DNA of 37,977 nucleotides from assembly GCA_029227215.1 (NCBI GenBank), contig JAQXZM010000006.1, forward strand, positions 1-37,977. The letters run 5' to 3'. Below the pieces are notes generated by a model that saw only the letters and a list, made by a program, of their open reading frames with translations, was not told the DNA's origin and searched no databases. The first letter of the stretch is position 1, and each line of letters starts with the position of its first letter. Below, one piece after another: positions 29,558-37,936 of this stretch. This DNA is from Bifidobacteriaceae bacterium. GTDB taxonomy: Bacteria > Actinomycetota > Actinomycetes > Actinomycetales > Bifidobacteriaceae. A program made the translations under genes and the position numbers.

Positions 29558-31138
29558 TCAGGCGGCGGCGAAATCGTCCGAGAGCTCCTCGATCGAGTCT
29601 TCGTCCGCGTCGTTGTCGAGGATCTCGTCCATGAGGCTGCCGTTGATGCGGCCGCGCACGGCGAACCACCCGGCGATCATCGCGATGACGACGACGCCGA
29701 ACAGCGCGAGCGTCCACCTGCCGGACGTGCTCGTGAGATTTGAGACGACCACGAGCGTGAAGAATGCGAGCGCCAGGTAGTCGGTGAATGGGGCGCCGGG
29801 CATGTGGTACTCCGGGCGGGTCTCGGTGCCGGCCTTCACGCGGCGCAGGAATGCCAGGTGCGTGATGAGGATGGACGACCAGGTGCCGGCGATGCCGATG
29901 CCGGCGAGGTTCATGATGATGTCGAAGGCATCGGAGGGCAGCACGGCGTTGAGCACCACGCCCAGCAGGCCGAGCACGGATGTGATGATGATGCCGCCAT
30001 AGGGGATGTGGTTGCGGTTCATGCGCGCCGCGAAACGCGGGCCGGAGCCCGCCACCGCCATCGAACGCAGCGTGCGGCCGGTGGCATACAGGCCGGCGTT
30101 GAGCGAGGAGAGCGCGGCGGTGAGCACCACCACCTGGATCACATCGCCGGCGTGGGGGATGCCCAGCCCGGCGAAGAACGTGACGAACGGCGACTGGCTG
30201 GAGGAGTACGCGGTGTAGGGCAGCACGAGGGCCATGAGGATCACCGAGCCCACATAGAAGCCGAAGATGCGCACAATCATCGAATTGATGGCTTTGGGCA
30301 GCACTTTCTTCGCTTCCTTCGCCTCGCCGGCGGCTACGCCCACCATCTCGGTGCCGCCGAACGCGAACACGACGCCGAGCGTCAGGGCGAACACGGGCGC
30401 GATGCCCTTGGGGAAGAACCCGCCGTAATCGGTGATGTTGTGCAGACCGGCGTGGTAGTCGCCCACCGGCGCACCGGTCACGATGGCCCAGATGGCGATC
30501 GCCATGAACGCAAGGATCGTGGCGACCTTGATGGCGGCGAACCAGAACTCCGCTTCGCCGAACGCCTTGACGCTCAGCATGTTGAGCGCGAACACCGCCG
30601 CCAGGGCACACAGCGCGAGCACCCACTGCGGCACCGGCTGGAACGCCTTCCAGTAATGGAAGTACAGCGCCACGGCGGTGATGTCGGCCATCACGGTGGT
30701 GGACCAGTCGAGGAAGAACAGCCAGCCGGTGATGTATGCGCCTTTTTCGCCGAGGAATTCGCGTGCGTAGGACACGAACGCACCGGAGGACGGGCGGCGG
30801 ATTGCCAGTTCGCCGAGCGCACGGACCATGAGGAACGCGAAGATGCCGCACACCGCATATGCGATGGTCAGGCCGGCGCCGCCTTGAGCGAGACGTCCGC
30901 CCGCGCCGAGGAACAGGCCGGTGCCAATCGAGCCGCCGATGGCGATCATCTGGATGTGGCGCGGTTTGAGGTCTTTCGCGTAACCGGCGTCGCTTTTGTC
31001 GACCGCTTGGGTGACCGGAGCTGCTGATGCGGATTGGGCTGCCGGTGCCGATTGGTTCGCGGAGGATGCGGATTCGGTCGCGGATGCAGGCGGCCTGCTG
31101 CCGGACGCGCTCTGCTCTTGGTGTTGTTGTGATGCCAT
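29558..31138 (-). CDS. ansP: L-asparagine permease, APC superfamily
   Basis: 526 residues with about twelve membrane helices after a 55-residue Ser/Ala/Gln-rich cytoplasmic extension. The core begins LKPRHIQMIAIGGSIGTGLFLGAG. It continues with RPSSGAFVSYAREFLGEKGAY, DITAVALYFHYW, NITDYGGFFPKG, VVFAFGGTEMVGVAAGE, SQSPFVTFFAGLG and LTAALSSLNAGLYATGRTLRS, which I recall as closely matching E. coli AnsP along its length. It imports asparagine by proton symport (family knowledge). The C-terminus is acidic. ATG 31138 follows AGGA eleven bases upstream. It is followed by ansA. A perfect 18-bp palindrome about 180 bases upstream is a likely operator. Confidence 0.9.
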   Translation of the reverse strand: MASQQHQEQSASGSRPPASATESASSANQSAPAAQSASAAPVTQAVDKSDAGYAKDLKPRHIQMIAIGGSIGTGLFLGAGGRLAQGGAGLTIAYAVCGIFAFLMVRALGELAIRRPSSGAFVSYAREFLGEKGAYITGWLFFLDWSTTVMADITAVALYFHYWKAFQPVPQWVLALCALAAVFALNMLSVKAFGEAEFWFAAIKVATILAFMAIAIWAIVTGAPVGDYHAGLHNITDYGGFFPKGIAPVFALTLGVVFAFGGTEMVGVAAGEAKEAKKVLPKAINSMIVRIFGFYVGSVILMALVLPYTAYSSSQSPFVTFFAGLGIPHAGDVIQVVVLTAALSSLNAGLYATGRTLRSMAVAGSGPRFAARMNRNHIPYGGIIITSVLGLLGVVLNAVLPSDAFDIIMNLAGIGIAGTWSSILITHLAFLRRVKAGTETRPEYHMPGAPFTDYLALAFFTLVVVSNLTSTSGRWTLALFGVVVIAMIAGWFAVRGRINGSLMDEILDNDADEDSIEELSDDFAAA

Positions 31139-31314
31139 CTGGGTCGGATTCCTGGTTTCTGGTGTGATTGCTGGTTTGCCGCAGGCTTGGGCGTTTGCGG
31201 TTTTCGCGCCGGTATGGGCGGAAAGTGTGTGAAGGGATGCCTCAGGGCCGATGCCGCGGTACTCCTTCGCGCATGGCGTGAACGGGTGCCTTGAAATGTG
31301 CCCGACCCCCGATT

Positions 31315-31332
31315 ACGTCAAACGTTTGACGT
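31315..31332. promoter_or_regulatory. perfect 18-bp palindrome, LacI-type operator candidate upstream of ansP
   Basis: ACGTCAAACGTTTGACGT is its own reverse complement, with the AAACGTTT centre typical of LacI-family operators. It lies 177 bases upstream of the ansP start and contains TTGACG on both strands, so it overlaps a possible -35. No LacI-family gene lies in the window. Confidence 0.55.
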
Positions 31333-31440
31333 CAATGATAACGCAGGCTGTGACGCTGGCGTCGCGGCGTCTTGAATCGGCCAGTTCAATCGTCGGCGCT
31401 CGCGCAGCGGGTTGGCACCGCCGCATCGGCAGCCCTATGG

Positions 31441-31743
31441 GCGGGCGCGTCGGGTCGTCGGTAGGTCCAAGTCCAGTGCCCCCGACTCGTTTACGGATAC
31501 GACCGTCACCCGCGCAGTCCGCTCGTCCAGAACAGAACCCCCCGGCACACCTACGGGTGCAGCCATCATCTGCGCAGTCCACTTCGGCTTGAGCGGAACG
31601 CCCGGACACGCCTGTGGGCGCAATCGGCAATCCGACTGGCGTGGCGATTTCGCAATGGACGCCCCGTCGCGTTGACGGATGCAATCGGCAATCCGACTGG
31701 CGTGGCGATTTCGCCATGAACGCCCCGTCACGCCTGCTGGTGC
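31441..31743. repeat. 60-61-bp degenerate tandem repeat array, about five units
   Basis: Units begin near 31441, 31501, 31561, 31622 and 31683. The last two are nearly identical (both start AATCGGCAATCCGACTGGCG and share CGATTTCGC and GCCCCGTC). Units 2 and 3 share GCGCAGTCC. Each ends in a GGRTGC/GGGTGC/GGGCGC phrase. The last units contain an inverted pair GGCGA/TCGCC and GGCGT/ACGCC. The array lies upstream of ansP and downstream of the small membrane protein gene. It is not coding. Confidence 0.75.
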
Positions 31744-31850
31744 AACGTCTGCCGGGATTGGCGGCGATGTCTTCGGCTTAATCCGCTTTCGATGCAGTGG
31801 CAATGCCCTTGGATTTGAAAAGCCTTTGAAGTAATCGATAGTCGCGATGA

Positions 31851-32153
31851 TTATTCGACGACTCGTGAATCGGCACCGCTGCTCTGAAGGTTTCTGCCGT
31901 TGATCTCCTCGGATTCGTCGTCCTTATCATCCTCGTCGTCTTCTTCGTCTTGAGCACGCGTCGCCCGCATCGCGGCGATGATCCACACGCTCAGCGCGAT
32001 GCCGATCAGACCGGCGATGACTTCCGTGATGCTTGGGATGTTCGCGCCTGAAGTCAAGGAAACGATGCCTTGCGCGAGCGATACGATCGACAGCGACCCG
32101 AGTGCGAGCACAATCAGCGGTGCCATGGGCTGCAACGGTTGCGAGATGCGCAT
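31851..32153 (-). CDS. small membrane protein with acidic C-terminus
   Basis: 100 residues from ATG 32153, with GAGGGG at good distance. Two hydrophobic segments (about 11-31, LIVLALGSLSIVSLAQGIVSL, and about 41-61, ITEVIAGLIGIALSVWIIAAM) are followed by a strongly acidic tail (DEEDDEDDKDDESEE). It is probably a two-helix hairpin protein of the cytoplasmic membrane. No family is recognised. It stands alone between a repeat array and the initiator tRNA terminator. The in-frame region upstream of the chosen start overlaps the terminator and is not considered coding. Confidence 0.7.
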   Translation of the reverse strand: MRISQPLQPMAPLIVLALGSLSIVSLAQGIVSLTSGANIPSITEVIAGLIGIALSVWIIAAMRATRAQDEEDDEDDKDDESEEINGRNLQSSGADSRVVE

Positions 32154-32345
32154 TGATATCCCCTCTTCGTATTGCTTCTCTTTGCTGTGTTGTCTCTTTG
32201 TCTGTTTGTCGGTTTGTCTGAGGTGTCTTCCCATGACGAGCCGGTAACATCCGTACTCGGCGGTTCGCGTTGCCGGTGTGTCGGTCTGGCGTCGCGGATG
32301 AGCGCTGACTGAATGCCTCGGACGGTGAGAATGGCCGGGTACACA

Positions 32346-32380
32346 AAAACCGTGACCGACGAATGTCAAATCACGGTTTT
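32346..32380 (-). terminator. terminator of the initiator tRNA gene
   Basis: AAAACCGTGA (from 32346) pairs with TCACGGTTTT (32371-32380). On the tRNA strand the stem ends in TTTTTGTG. It lies nine bases after the encoded CCA. Confidence 0.8.
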
Positions 32381-32388
32381 CATTGATG

Positions 32389-32465
32389 TGGTAGCGGGGC
32401 ATGGATTTGAACCATGGACCTCTGGGTTATGAGCCCAGCGAGCTACCGAGCTGCTCCACCCCGCG
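32389..32465 (-). tRNA. initiator tRNA-fMet (anticodon CAU)
   Basis: A 77-base cloverleaf with encoded CCA. The first acceptor position is unpaired (C1 opposite T72), and the anticodon stem ends in three consecutive G-C pairs (GGG/CCC around CTCATAA). Both are marks of the initiator rather than the elongator tRNA. The D arm AGCAGCTCGGTAGCTC is typical. Confidence 0.95.
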
Positions 32466-32491
32466 TCGGCTGCTTCAAGCAGCAGTCATCT

Positions 32492-32519
32492 ACTTTATAG
32501 GACGACAGGGAATTGTCAA
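32492..32519 (-). promoter_or_regulatory. promoter of the initiator tRNA gene
   Basis: On the minus strand a consensus TTGACA (32519-32514) is followed after 16 bases by TAAAGT (32497-32492), within CCTATAAAGT. A small palindrome GCTGCTTGAAGCAGC (32483-32469) lies between the promoter and the tRNA 5' end. Confidence 0.65.
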
Positions 32520-32639
32520 ATCGGCGTGCCGTTCAGCCCACAGCGGATTGCGGGGGAGCTGCTTGGCGGCGACGGTCGGGTATTTGCATGGTTGCGCGCT
32601 GGGTGGTTACTGGTTGCATGGTCGTGTGTTCTCGCGTTG

Positions 32640-33185
32640 GCGGCGTTGGTTGGCGTATGTTGCGGCATGCTTGCTCAGCCGTACGCGTGTGGAAGCATCG
32701 TTTTATCAAGGGTATTGCGCAAGAATCGTATGTCGCGGTATGCGTGGCCGGTTGGATGTTGGTGGTCTTGCGTTACTGCCGGTTGTATCTGGCGGGTTGT
32801 GTATGTCGTGACATACGCAGGTGGCTGTATCCGGAGAGTTCCGGATGGTGACCGTGGGTCTGCCGCACGTTGCGTATGTATCGGTATACGTGAGTCGCCG
32901 CTTGTCGGATGGTTGGGGTTGTGCCCGATGGTGTTCCGCCAGTTGTGTATGTACCGGCATGCGTATCGCAGCAGATGCTGGTGGATTTGGGAGAGGACGT
33001 GGGGGATTTGCAGGTTGGGTATGCGCGGGCATGCGTGTTCGGCTGGATGTCGGTGGTCTTGCGTTACTGCCGGTTTGTATCTGGCGAGTTGCGTATGTCG
33101 TGGCGTACACAACTCGCCAGATGCCGGCGGGCTTGGGCTTTTTGCGGTGATGTTCCGCAGGTTGTGTGTGTCGTAGGATACGTGC
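32640..33185. repeat. 73-bp tandem palindromic repeat array, eight units
   Basis: A YGTATGT-like word recurs at 32654, 32727, 32800, 32873, 32946, 33018, 33092 and 33165, in steps of 73, 73, 73, 73, 72, 74 and 73. Each is followed by an inverse arm such as CATACG, giving cores like GTATGTC-GT-GACATAC (unit 3). In unit 7 the palindrome extends to 42 bases (33080-33121), with outer arms TCTGGCGAGTTG and CAACTCGCCAGA. The spacers of units 3 and 7 are almost identical over about 40 bases (GGTGGTCTTGCGTTACTGCC), indicating recent duplication within the array. It occupies most of the gap between tRNA-fMet and metA, and no reading frame is credible. Confidence 0.88.
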
Positions 33186-33261
33186 CACGCGACTCATATG
33201 ACTTGACGTGGACGGGTCGGCCGTCCGCCACCGTGCAATGGTGCCAGTGTGAGGAGTGGCG

Positions 33262-33512
33262 CCGGCGTTGTGTGAGGATTTGCTCGCACGGTGGCGGGTT
33301 GGGTGGTTGGATTTTGGTTGGTGTGCTTGCGTTGGGGCCCGTTGTGTGAGGATTCGCTCGCACAATGACCGATGCGGTGGTCAGGGCCGGTTATCTGGGT
33401 GGCCCTAGGGGTCGTTGTGTGAGGATGGGCTCGCACGGTGGGCCTGCGATGGTGGGAATCGGTGCGTGGGGAGGGTGCGGGGTGCGTTGTGTGAGGATCG
33501 GCTCGCACTCTG
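33262..33512. repeat. 73-bp tandem palindromic repeat array, four units, GTGTGAG type
   Basis: GTGTGAGGAT starts at 33270, 33344, 33417 and 33489 (steps 74, 73, 72). Each time, after a six-base loop beginning GAT, comes CTCGCAC. The second unit has nine-base arms TTGTGTGAG/CTCGCACAA. The core GTGTGAG-N6-CTCGCAC is the same as in the array at 16943-17400. It directly follows the array at 32640-33185 and precedes metA. Confidence 0.88.
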
Positions 33513-33610
33513 ACTGGGTACATGATCTGCCGCTTGCAGTCAGCGGTCGTGCCGCCTGCCCCGTCCGCCGACAATCGCGTGCCTTGCCAGTCTCGTCCGC
33601 CAGTAACCCC

Positions 33611-33700
33611 ACCCCGCTCTGCCGCACCCCGCCCTGCCGCACTCCGCCCTACCGCACACCGCCCTACCGCGCCTCGCTCTACCAAACCCCGCCATCCGGT
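33611..33700 (+). repeat. 15-bp minisatellite upstream of metA, six copies
   Basis: Six 15-base units of the type ACCCCGCYCTRCCGC follow one another without gaps, each differing by one to four bases. The tract ends 52 bases before the metA start. Being a multiple of three it keeps a frame open into metA (SAAPRPAALRPTAHRP-type peptide), but no ribosome-binding site or homology supports translation. Confidence 0.8.
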
Positions 33701-33752
33701 CACATTTCAGCCGACGTCAAACACATATCAGCCCAGCGGCGATAATGGAATC

Positions 33753-34865
33753 ATGCCTATCAAGATTCCAAGCGGCCTGCCCGCACGTGCCATCCTCGAC
33801 TCCGAGCGCATTTTCGCGCTGGAGAAACCTGAAGCTGAGCGCCAGCGTGTGCGCCCGCTGCGCCTGGTGATCTTGAATCTCATGCCGAAGAAAATCGAGA
33901 CCGAAACCCAGTTGCTACGGCTGATTTCGAAGTCCCCGCTGCAGGTCGAGGTCGATTTCATGAAGACCTCGACCCACGAGTCCAAGCACGTCAGCGCCGA
34001 CCATCTGGTCAAGTTCTACGAGAACCTTGATGCGTTCCGCGACAACTATTACGACGGCTTCGTCGTCACGGGCGCGCCGGTGGAGCACCTGGAATTCGAC
34101 CAGGTCGATTACTGGGACGAGTTCAAGGAGATTCTTGACTGGGCAGGTTCGCACGTGTTCTCGACGATGTATCTGTGCTGGGGTGCGATGGGCGCCCTGC
34201 ACTACCGGTACGGTGTACGCAAGCATCTGTTGCCGCAGAAGCTGTTCGGCGTCTATCCGCAGTATTTGCAGGACGAGTATTGCTTCTTGACCAACGGTTT
34301 CGATGAAATCGCGCTGCAACCGCATTCCCGGCTCGCCGGTGTGGACGAGGACGATATCGCGGCGAATCCCGACCTCCAGGTGCTCACGTGGGGTCCGGAG
34401 TCCGGCCCCGGACTGATTGCGACGCGTGACTTCTCCGAGGTGTTCGCGCTCGGCCACTGGGAGTACGGCAAGATGACGCTCGCCGAGGAATACGAGCGTG
34501 ATATGGCCAAGGGGCTGACCAACGTGCCGTTCCCGGAGAACTATTTCCCGCACGACGACCCCAAGCTTGAGCCCTTGTTCAGCTGGCGTGCCCACGCGAA
34601 CTTGTTGTGGCGCAACTGGCTGAACTGGGTCTACCAGACCACGCCGTACGACCTGCGTGAAGTCCCGCGGTTGCGTGCGGAGAAGCGTTTGGGTACGGAC
34701 CGTTCGATCCGTCATGCGCCGGGTGCGCCGCGAGGTGACGGGTACGCCCCGCTGATCAAGGACGGTTATGGCCTGATTAAGGACGATTATGCTCAGGACG
34801 AACGCGTGCGTTCTGCGACATCGCCCGCTCCCGCCGGCCCGGTGGCCGACGGCGCCGATGCCTGA
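33753..34865 (+). CDS. metA: homoserine O-acyltransferase (MetA), predicted O-acetyltransferase
   Basis: 370 residues, acylating homoserine in methionine synthesis. Catalytic residues are Cys142 (STMYLCWGAMGAL), His235 and Glu237 (FALGHWEYGKM). Lys46/Lys47 lie in the conserved NLMPKKIETETQ. Position 111 is Glu (TGAPVE). In this family Glu111 is known to favour acetyl-CoA and Gly111 succinyl-CoA, so acetyl transfer is predicted. The family ends near residue 305; here about 60 Arg/Ala/Gly-rich residues follow (GDGYAPLIKDGYGLIKDDYAQ), a non-conserved tail with an internal repeat. ATG 33753 has only a weak TGGA. No SAM riboswitch is visible upstream; the gap holds repeats instead. Confidence 0.93.
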   Translation: MPIKIPSGLPARAILDSERIFALEKPEAERQRVRPLRLVILNLMPKKIETETQLLRLISKSPLQVEVDFMKTSTHESKHVSADHLVKFYENLDAFRDNYYDGFVVTGAPVEHLEFDQVDYWDEFKEILDWAGSHVFSTMYLCWGAMGALHYRYGVRKHLLPQKLFGVYPQYLQDEYCFLTNGFDEIALQPHSRLAGVDEDDIAANPDLQVLTWGPESGPGLIATRDFSEVFALGHWEYGKMTLAEEYERDMAKGLTNVPFPENYFPHDDPKLEPLFSWRAHANLLWRNWLNWVYQTTPYDLREVPRLRAEKRLGTDRSIRHAPGAPRGDGYAPLIKDGYGLIKDDYAQDERVRSATSPAPAGPVADGADA

Positions 34866-34881
34866 CTGCTGACCTGTGCGC

Positions 34882-34902
34882 GCTGTCCGGATATCGGACA
34901 GC
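34882..34902 (+). terminator. hairpin after metA
   Basis: Perfect 8-base arms GCTGTCCG and CGGACAGC with a 5-base loop, 17 bases after the metA stop. There is no T run, so termination strength is uncertain. Confidence 0.5.
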
Positions 34903-35158
34903 AACGTCCTGCGTAGCGTTCGGCAATTCGGGTCGTTTTATCTAAAAACGGTTCGAGATTGTGAAAGAATTGTTACCAAGCCGCAGGAAAACGTCGTACA
35001 ATCTCCACGTAGCCGTTCGGAGTTGAAGGCAGGTGCCGGCCCCCGTCGGCGCCCGACCTACTCGCCACGCCATGTGAGTTTGCGCCGAAATCTTCCGGTC
35101 ACATTCGCTCAGGGCGTTGGGCTAAACTGACAGCTGTTACGAGAAGTAGGAGGCGTAG
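34903..35158 (+). promoter_or_regulatory. promoter and leader region of the ATP synthase operon
   Basis: 256 bases with an AT-rich patch at 34930-35000. TACAAT at 34997-35002 is a plausible -10, but no good -35 stands 16-18 bases before it (TTGTTA is 21 bases away). No uncI-type gene is seen before atpB. Confidence 0.35.
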
Positions 35159-35971
35159 ATGGTGTCACAAGTCAGCGCGCAGCTCGTGCTCGCGGCCAAG
35201 ACGGGTCCTGAACTGCCCTCGATCGACGATTTTCTTCCCGATCCGATTCTGTTCCAGGGCACGCCGTTCGCCATTAATCGCATCATTCTTATTCGAATCG
35301 TTGCCACTATCGTGCTGCTGCTGGTGATGTGCATCACGGCGAAACGTGCCAAGCTCGTTCCGGGTCGTTGGCAGGGACTGATCGAGACGCTGCTCGAATT
35401 CGTCCGCGACAATATCGTCTATCAGGTGATGGGCGAGGAACGTGGACGCCGATATGTGCCGATGATTACCACACTGTTCTTCACGATTTTCGCGTTCAAC
35501 CTGTGCGGCGTCATCCCTGGCATGAATATGGCGGCCACCGCAACGGTGACGATGCCACTCGTGTTCGCACTGTGGACTTTCGTGCAGTATTGGATTGCCG
35601 CTTGCAGGGAGAAGGGATTCTTCAAGTACCTGCGCGGCGAGCTTATGCCTCCCGGGGTTCCGCTGCCGATTGATATCATCCTCGGCCCGATCAACCTGCT
35701 CGAGGTGCTGATCAGTCGCCCGTTCTCGCTGACCGTCCGACTCTTCGCCAACATGATCGCAGGCCACCTTCTGGTCGCAACCTGCTTGGCGTTCACCCAG
35801 TTCTATCTCATCGAGTCGCCGAATTGGGGCATCAAGCCCGTCGGCGCACTGTGGCTGCTGGGCGGTTTCGCGTTCGTATGCTTCGAGATGTTCGTCGCGG
35901 CGCTTCAGGCGTACGTGTTCGCGATCCTCTCGACGGTGTACATCAACCAGAGCTATCCGGAGGTCGAGTAA
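35159..35971 (+). CDS. atpB: ATP synthase Fo subunit a
   Basis: 270 residues, membrane-embedded proton channel of the F1Fo ATPase. It has five to six hydrophobic helices. The essential arginine lies in LTVRLFANMIAGHLL (about residues 195-210), and the last helix region ends AYVFAILSTVYINQSY, as in the family. ATG 35159 follows GTAGGAGGCGTAG. It is first in an atpB-E-F-H-A order running out of the window. In bifidobacteria this enzyme mainly exports protons at the expense of ATP, which supports acid tolerance (established for the genus). Confidence 0.97.
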   Translation: MVSQVSAQLVLAAKTGPELPSIDDFLPDPILFQGTPFAINRIILIRIVATIVLLLVMCITAKRAKLVPGRWQGLIETLLEFVRDNIVYQVMGEERGRRYVPMITTLFFTIFAFNLCGVIPGMNMAATATVTMPLVFALWTFVQYWIAACREKGFFKYLRGELMPPGVPLPIDIILGPINLLEVLISRPFSLTVRLFANMIAGHLLVATCLAFTQFYLIESPNWGIKPVGALWLLGGFAFVCFEMFVAALQAYVFAILSTVYINQSYPEVE

Positions 35972-36084
35972 TTCGACCGTGCCTGGCGCGCCATACGCGC
36001 TGTGCAAAGGATCGCAACGGTGCTAGGCGCGGTCGCCCATAGCGGCCGTGTCCTGCCCGGCATCGTGACAACGATGCGCAATAA

Positions 36085-36423
<339 letters not shown>

Positions 36424-36487
36424 GCATCTGCGAACGCAAGCTTCACCAATAGTCAAGTAGAAACCCGAGCAAGAAAGGAGAACACCC

Positions 36488-37015
36488 ATGCCACTGGCAG
36501 AGAAAAGCGGTATTTCGCTGTTTTTGCCTGAAACGTATGACATCGTGTGGTCATTGGTCATTCTCGTTGTCATCGCGGTCTGCTTCTACAAGTACGTCAT
36601 GCCGAAGTTCCAGGCTGTCTTCGACGCCCGTGCGGCCAAGATCGAAGGCCGTATGGCTCAGGCCGAGAAAGCACAGAAAGACGCTGACGAGGCCAAGAAG
36701 AAGTATGAGGACCAGCTCAGCCAGGCTCGTGTCGAGGCATCGAAGATCCGCGACGACGCCCGTGCTGAAGCGTCCCATATCATCGCCGATGCACGTTCGC
36801 GCGCTGAATCCGATGCGGCCCAGATCACTGAGAACGCCCAGCGTTCGATTGAATCCCAGCAGAAGCAGGCTCTGGTGAGCTTGAAGGGTGAGGTCGGCAC
36901 GTTGGCCACGGCTCTGGCAGGCAAGATTCTCGGATCCGAGTTGAGCTCGAGCGCCACCCAGACGCAGATGCTCGACAAGATGATCGACGAGATGGATGCA
37001 GACAGCAACAAGTAA
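36488..37015 (+). CDS. atpF: ATP synthase Fo subunit b
   Basis: 175 residues, part of the peripheral stalk. One N-terminal membrane helix (about 19-38, YDIVWSLVILVVIAVCFYKYV) is followed by a long charged helix (about 45-165) rich in Ala/Lys/Glu/Arg with heptad character (AEKAQKDADEAKKKYEDQLSQA). ATG 36488 has AGAAAGGAGAACACCC in front and lies 64 bases after the atpE reading frame. Length and layout fit the family. Confidence 0.95.
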   Translation: MPLAEKSGISLFLPETYDIVWSLVILVVIAVCFYKYVMPKFQAVFDARAAKIEGRMAQAEKAQKDADEAKKKYEDQLSQARVEASKIRDDARAEASHIIADARSRAESDAAQITENAQRSIESQQKQALVSLKGEVGTLATALAGKILGSELSSSATQTQMLDKMIDEMDADSNK

Positions 37016-37034
37016 GCGAAGGAAGTGAGATTAC

Positions 37035-37862
37035 ATGCGAGGAGAGGCATCACGCATCGCAGACCGCGTCTCGCGTGACTCGCTGGCGCCGAAACTGAAG
37101 GCGACCGGTGAGGATGCCTGGCGCGTAGGCAACGAGCTGTTCGCCGTCACCGATCTGCTCGACCACAATGTCCAGGTCGAACGGGCGCTGACCGACCCCG
37201 CACGTCCCGCTGCCGACAAGACCACCATGGTGCACACGCTGCTTGAAGGCAAAGCGCATCCGATGACCGTTGAGATCCTTGACGATCTGGTGCAGCGCCG
37301 CTGGAGCAAGCCGCATGATATCGCGAACGCGGTCGAGGATTTCGGCGTGGACGCGATGATGTACTACGCGGATGCGACCGGAACCACCATGAAGGTGTCC
37401 GTAGAGCTGGCCGAGCTCCATTCGGCCCTGCTCAACATGCCGGTGGTCCGCACCCGCCTGTACGACGAGCATTCCTCGGCTGAGGCGCGCGTCACATTGC
37501 TGCACAACGTGTTGTCCGGCAATGAGATCAGCAAAGTTACCATGCGCCTTGCCGAGCACGCCACGGCTAATCCGCGCCACCGTCGTTACCTTGCCACCAT
37601 CCAGTGGCTGATCAACAAGCTGTCACGGCATATGGGCGAATCGATGGTCACCGTGACCACCGCGGCTCCGCTGTCTGACGAGCAGATTGACCGGCTGACC
37701 AAGATTTACACCAAGCGCACCGGCCATGCCGTGCACATCAACTCGGTTGTAGATCCGACGGTGTTGGGCGGCATGCGTGTGCAGATCGGCCACGAGGTCA
37801 ACGACAATACGGTGATCGCCCAGCTGAACAAGCTCAAGCGCAGCGTGCAGGTCACCGCCTGA
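37035..37862 (+). CDS. atpH: ATP synthase F1 subunit delta
   Basis: 275 residues, linking the peripheral stalk to F1. It is longer than the roughly 180-residue delta of proteobacteria because of an N-terminal half typical of actinobacteria. The conserved C-terminal delta signature reads VDPTVLGGMRVQIGHEVNDNTV (about 238-259). ATG 37035 lies 19 bases after atpF, behind GGAAGTGAG, so the genes are translationally close. It ends at 37862, 74 bases before atpA. Confidence 0.93.
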   Translation: MRGEASRIADRVSRDSLAPKLKATGEDAWRVGNELFAVTDLLDHNVQVERALTDPARPAADKTTMVHTLLEGKAHPMTVEILDDLVQRRWSKPHDIANAVEDFGVDAMMYYADATGTTMKVSVELAELHSALLNMPVVRTRLYDEHSSAEARVTLLHNVLSGNEISKVTMRLAEHATANPRHRRYLATIQWLINKLSRHMGESMVTVTTAAPLSDEQIDRLTKIYTKRTGHAVHINSVVDPTVLGGMRVQIGHEVNDNTVIAQLNKLKRSVQVTA

Positions 37863-37936
37863 ACGGGTAGTGGCACGAGTCGTTTCCGTGTGAAAGCGCG
37901 AAAGACTTACATGAACAAGAACAATAAGGAGTGATC

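Noticed and set aside
31851-32402. 183-codon version of the small membrane protein
   Set aside because: The upstream 83 codons run through the tRNA terminator, while ATG 32153 has a good ribosome-binding site and begins the hydrophobic protein.
32526-33176. Open frames of 100-216 codons inside the 73-bp repeat array
   Set aside because: The 73-bp period is not a multiple of three, so successive units would be read in different frames. No start signal or homology is present.
32466-33752. SAM riboswitch or other methionine leader upstream of metA
   Set aside because: No SAM-aptamer consensus could be found; the region is occupied by tandem repeats.
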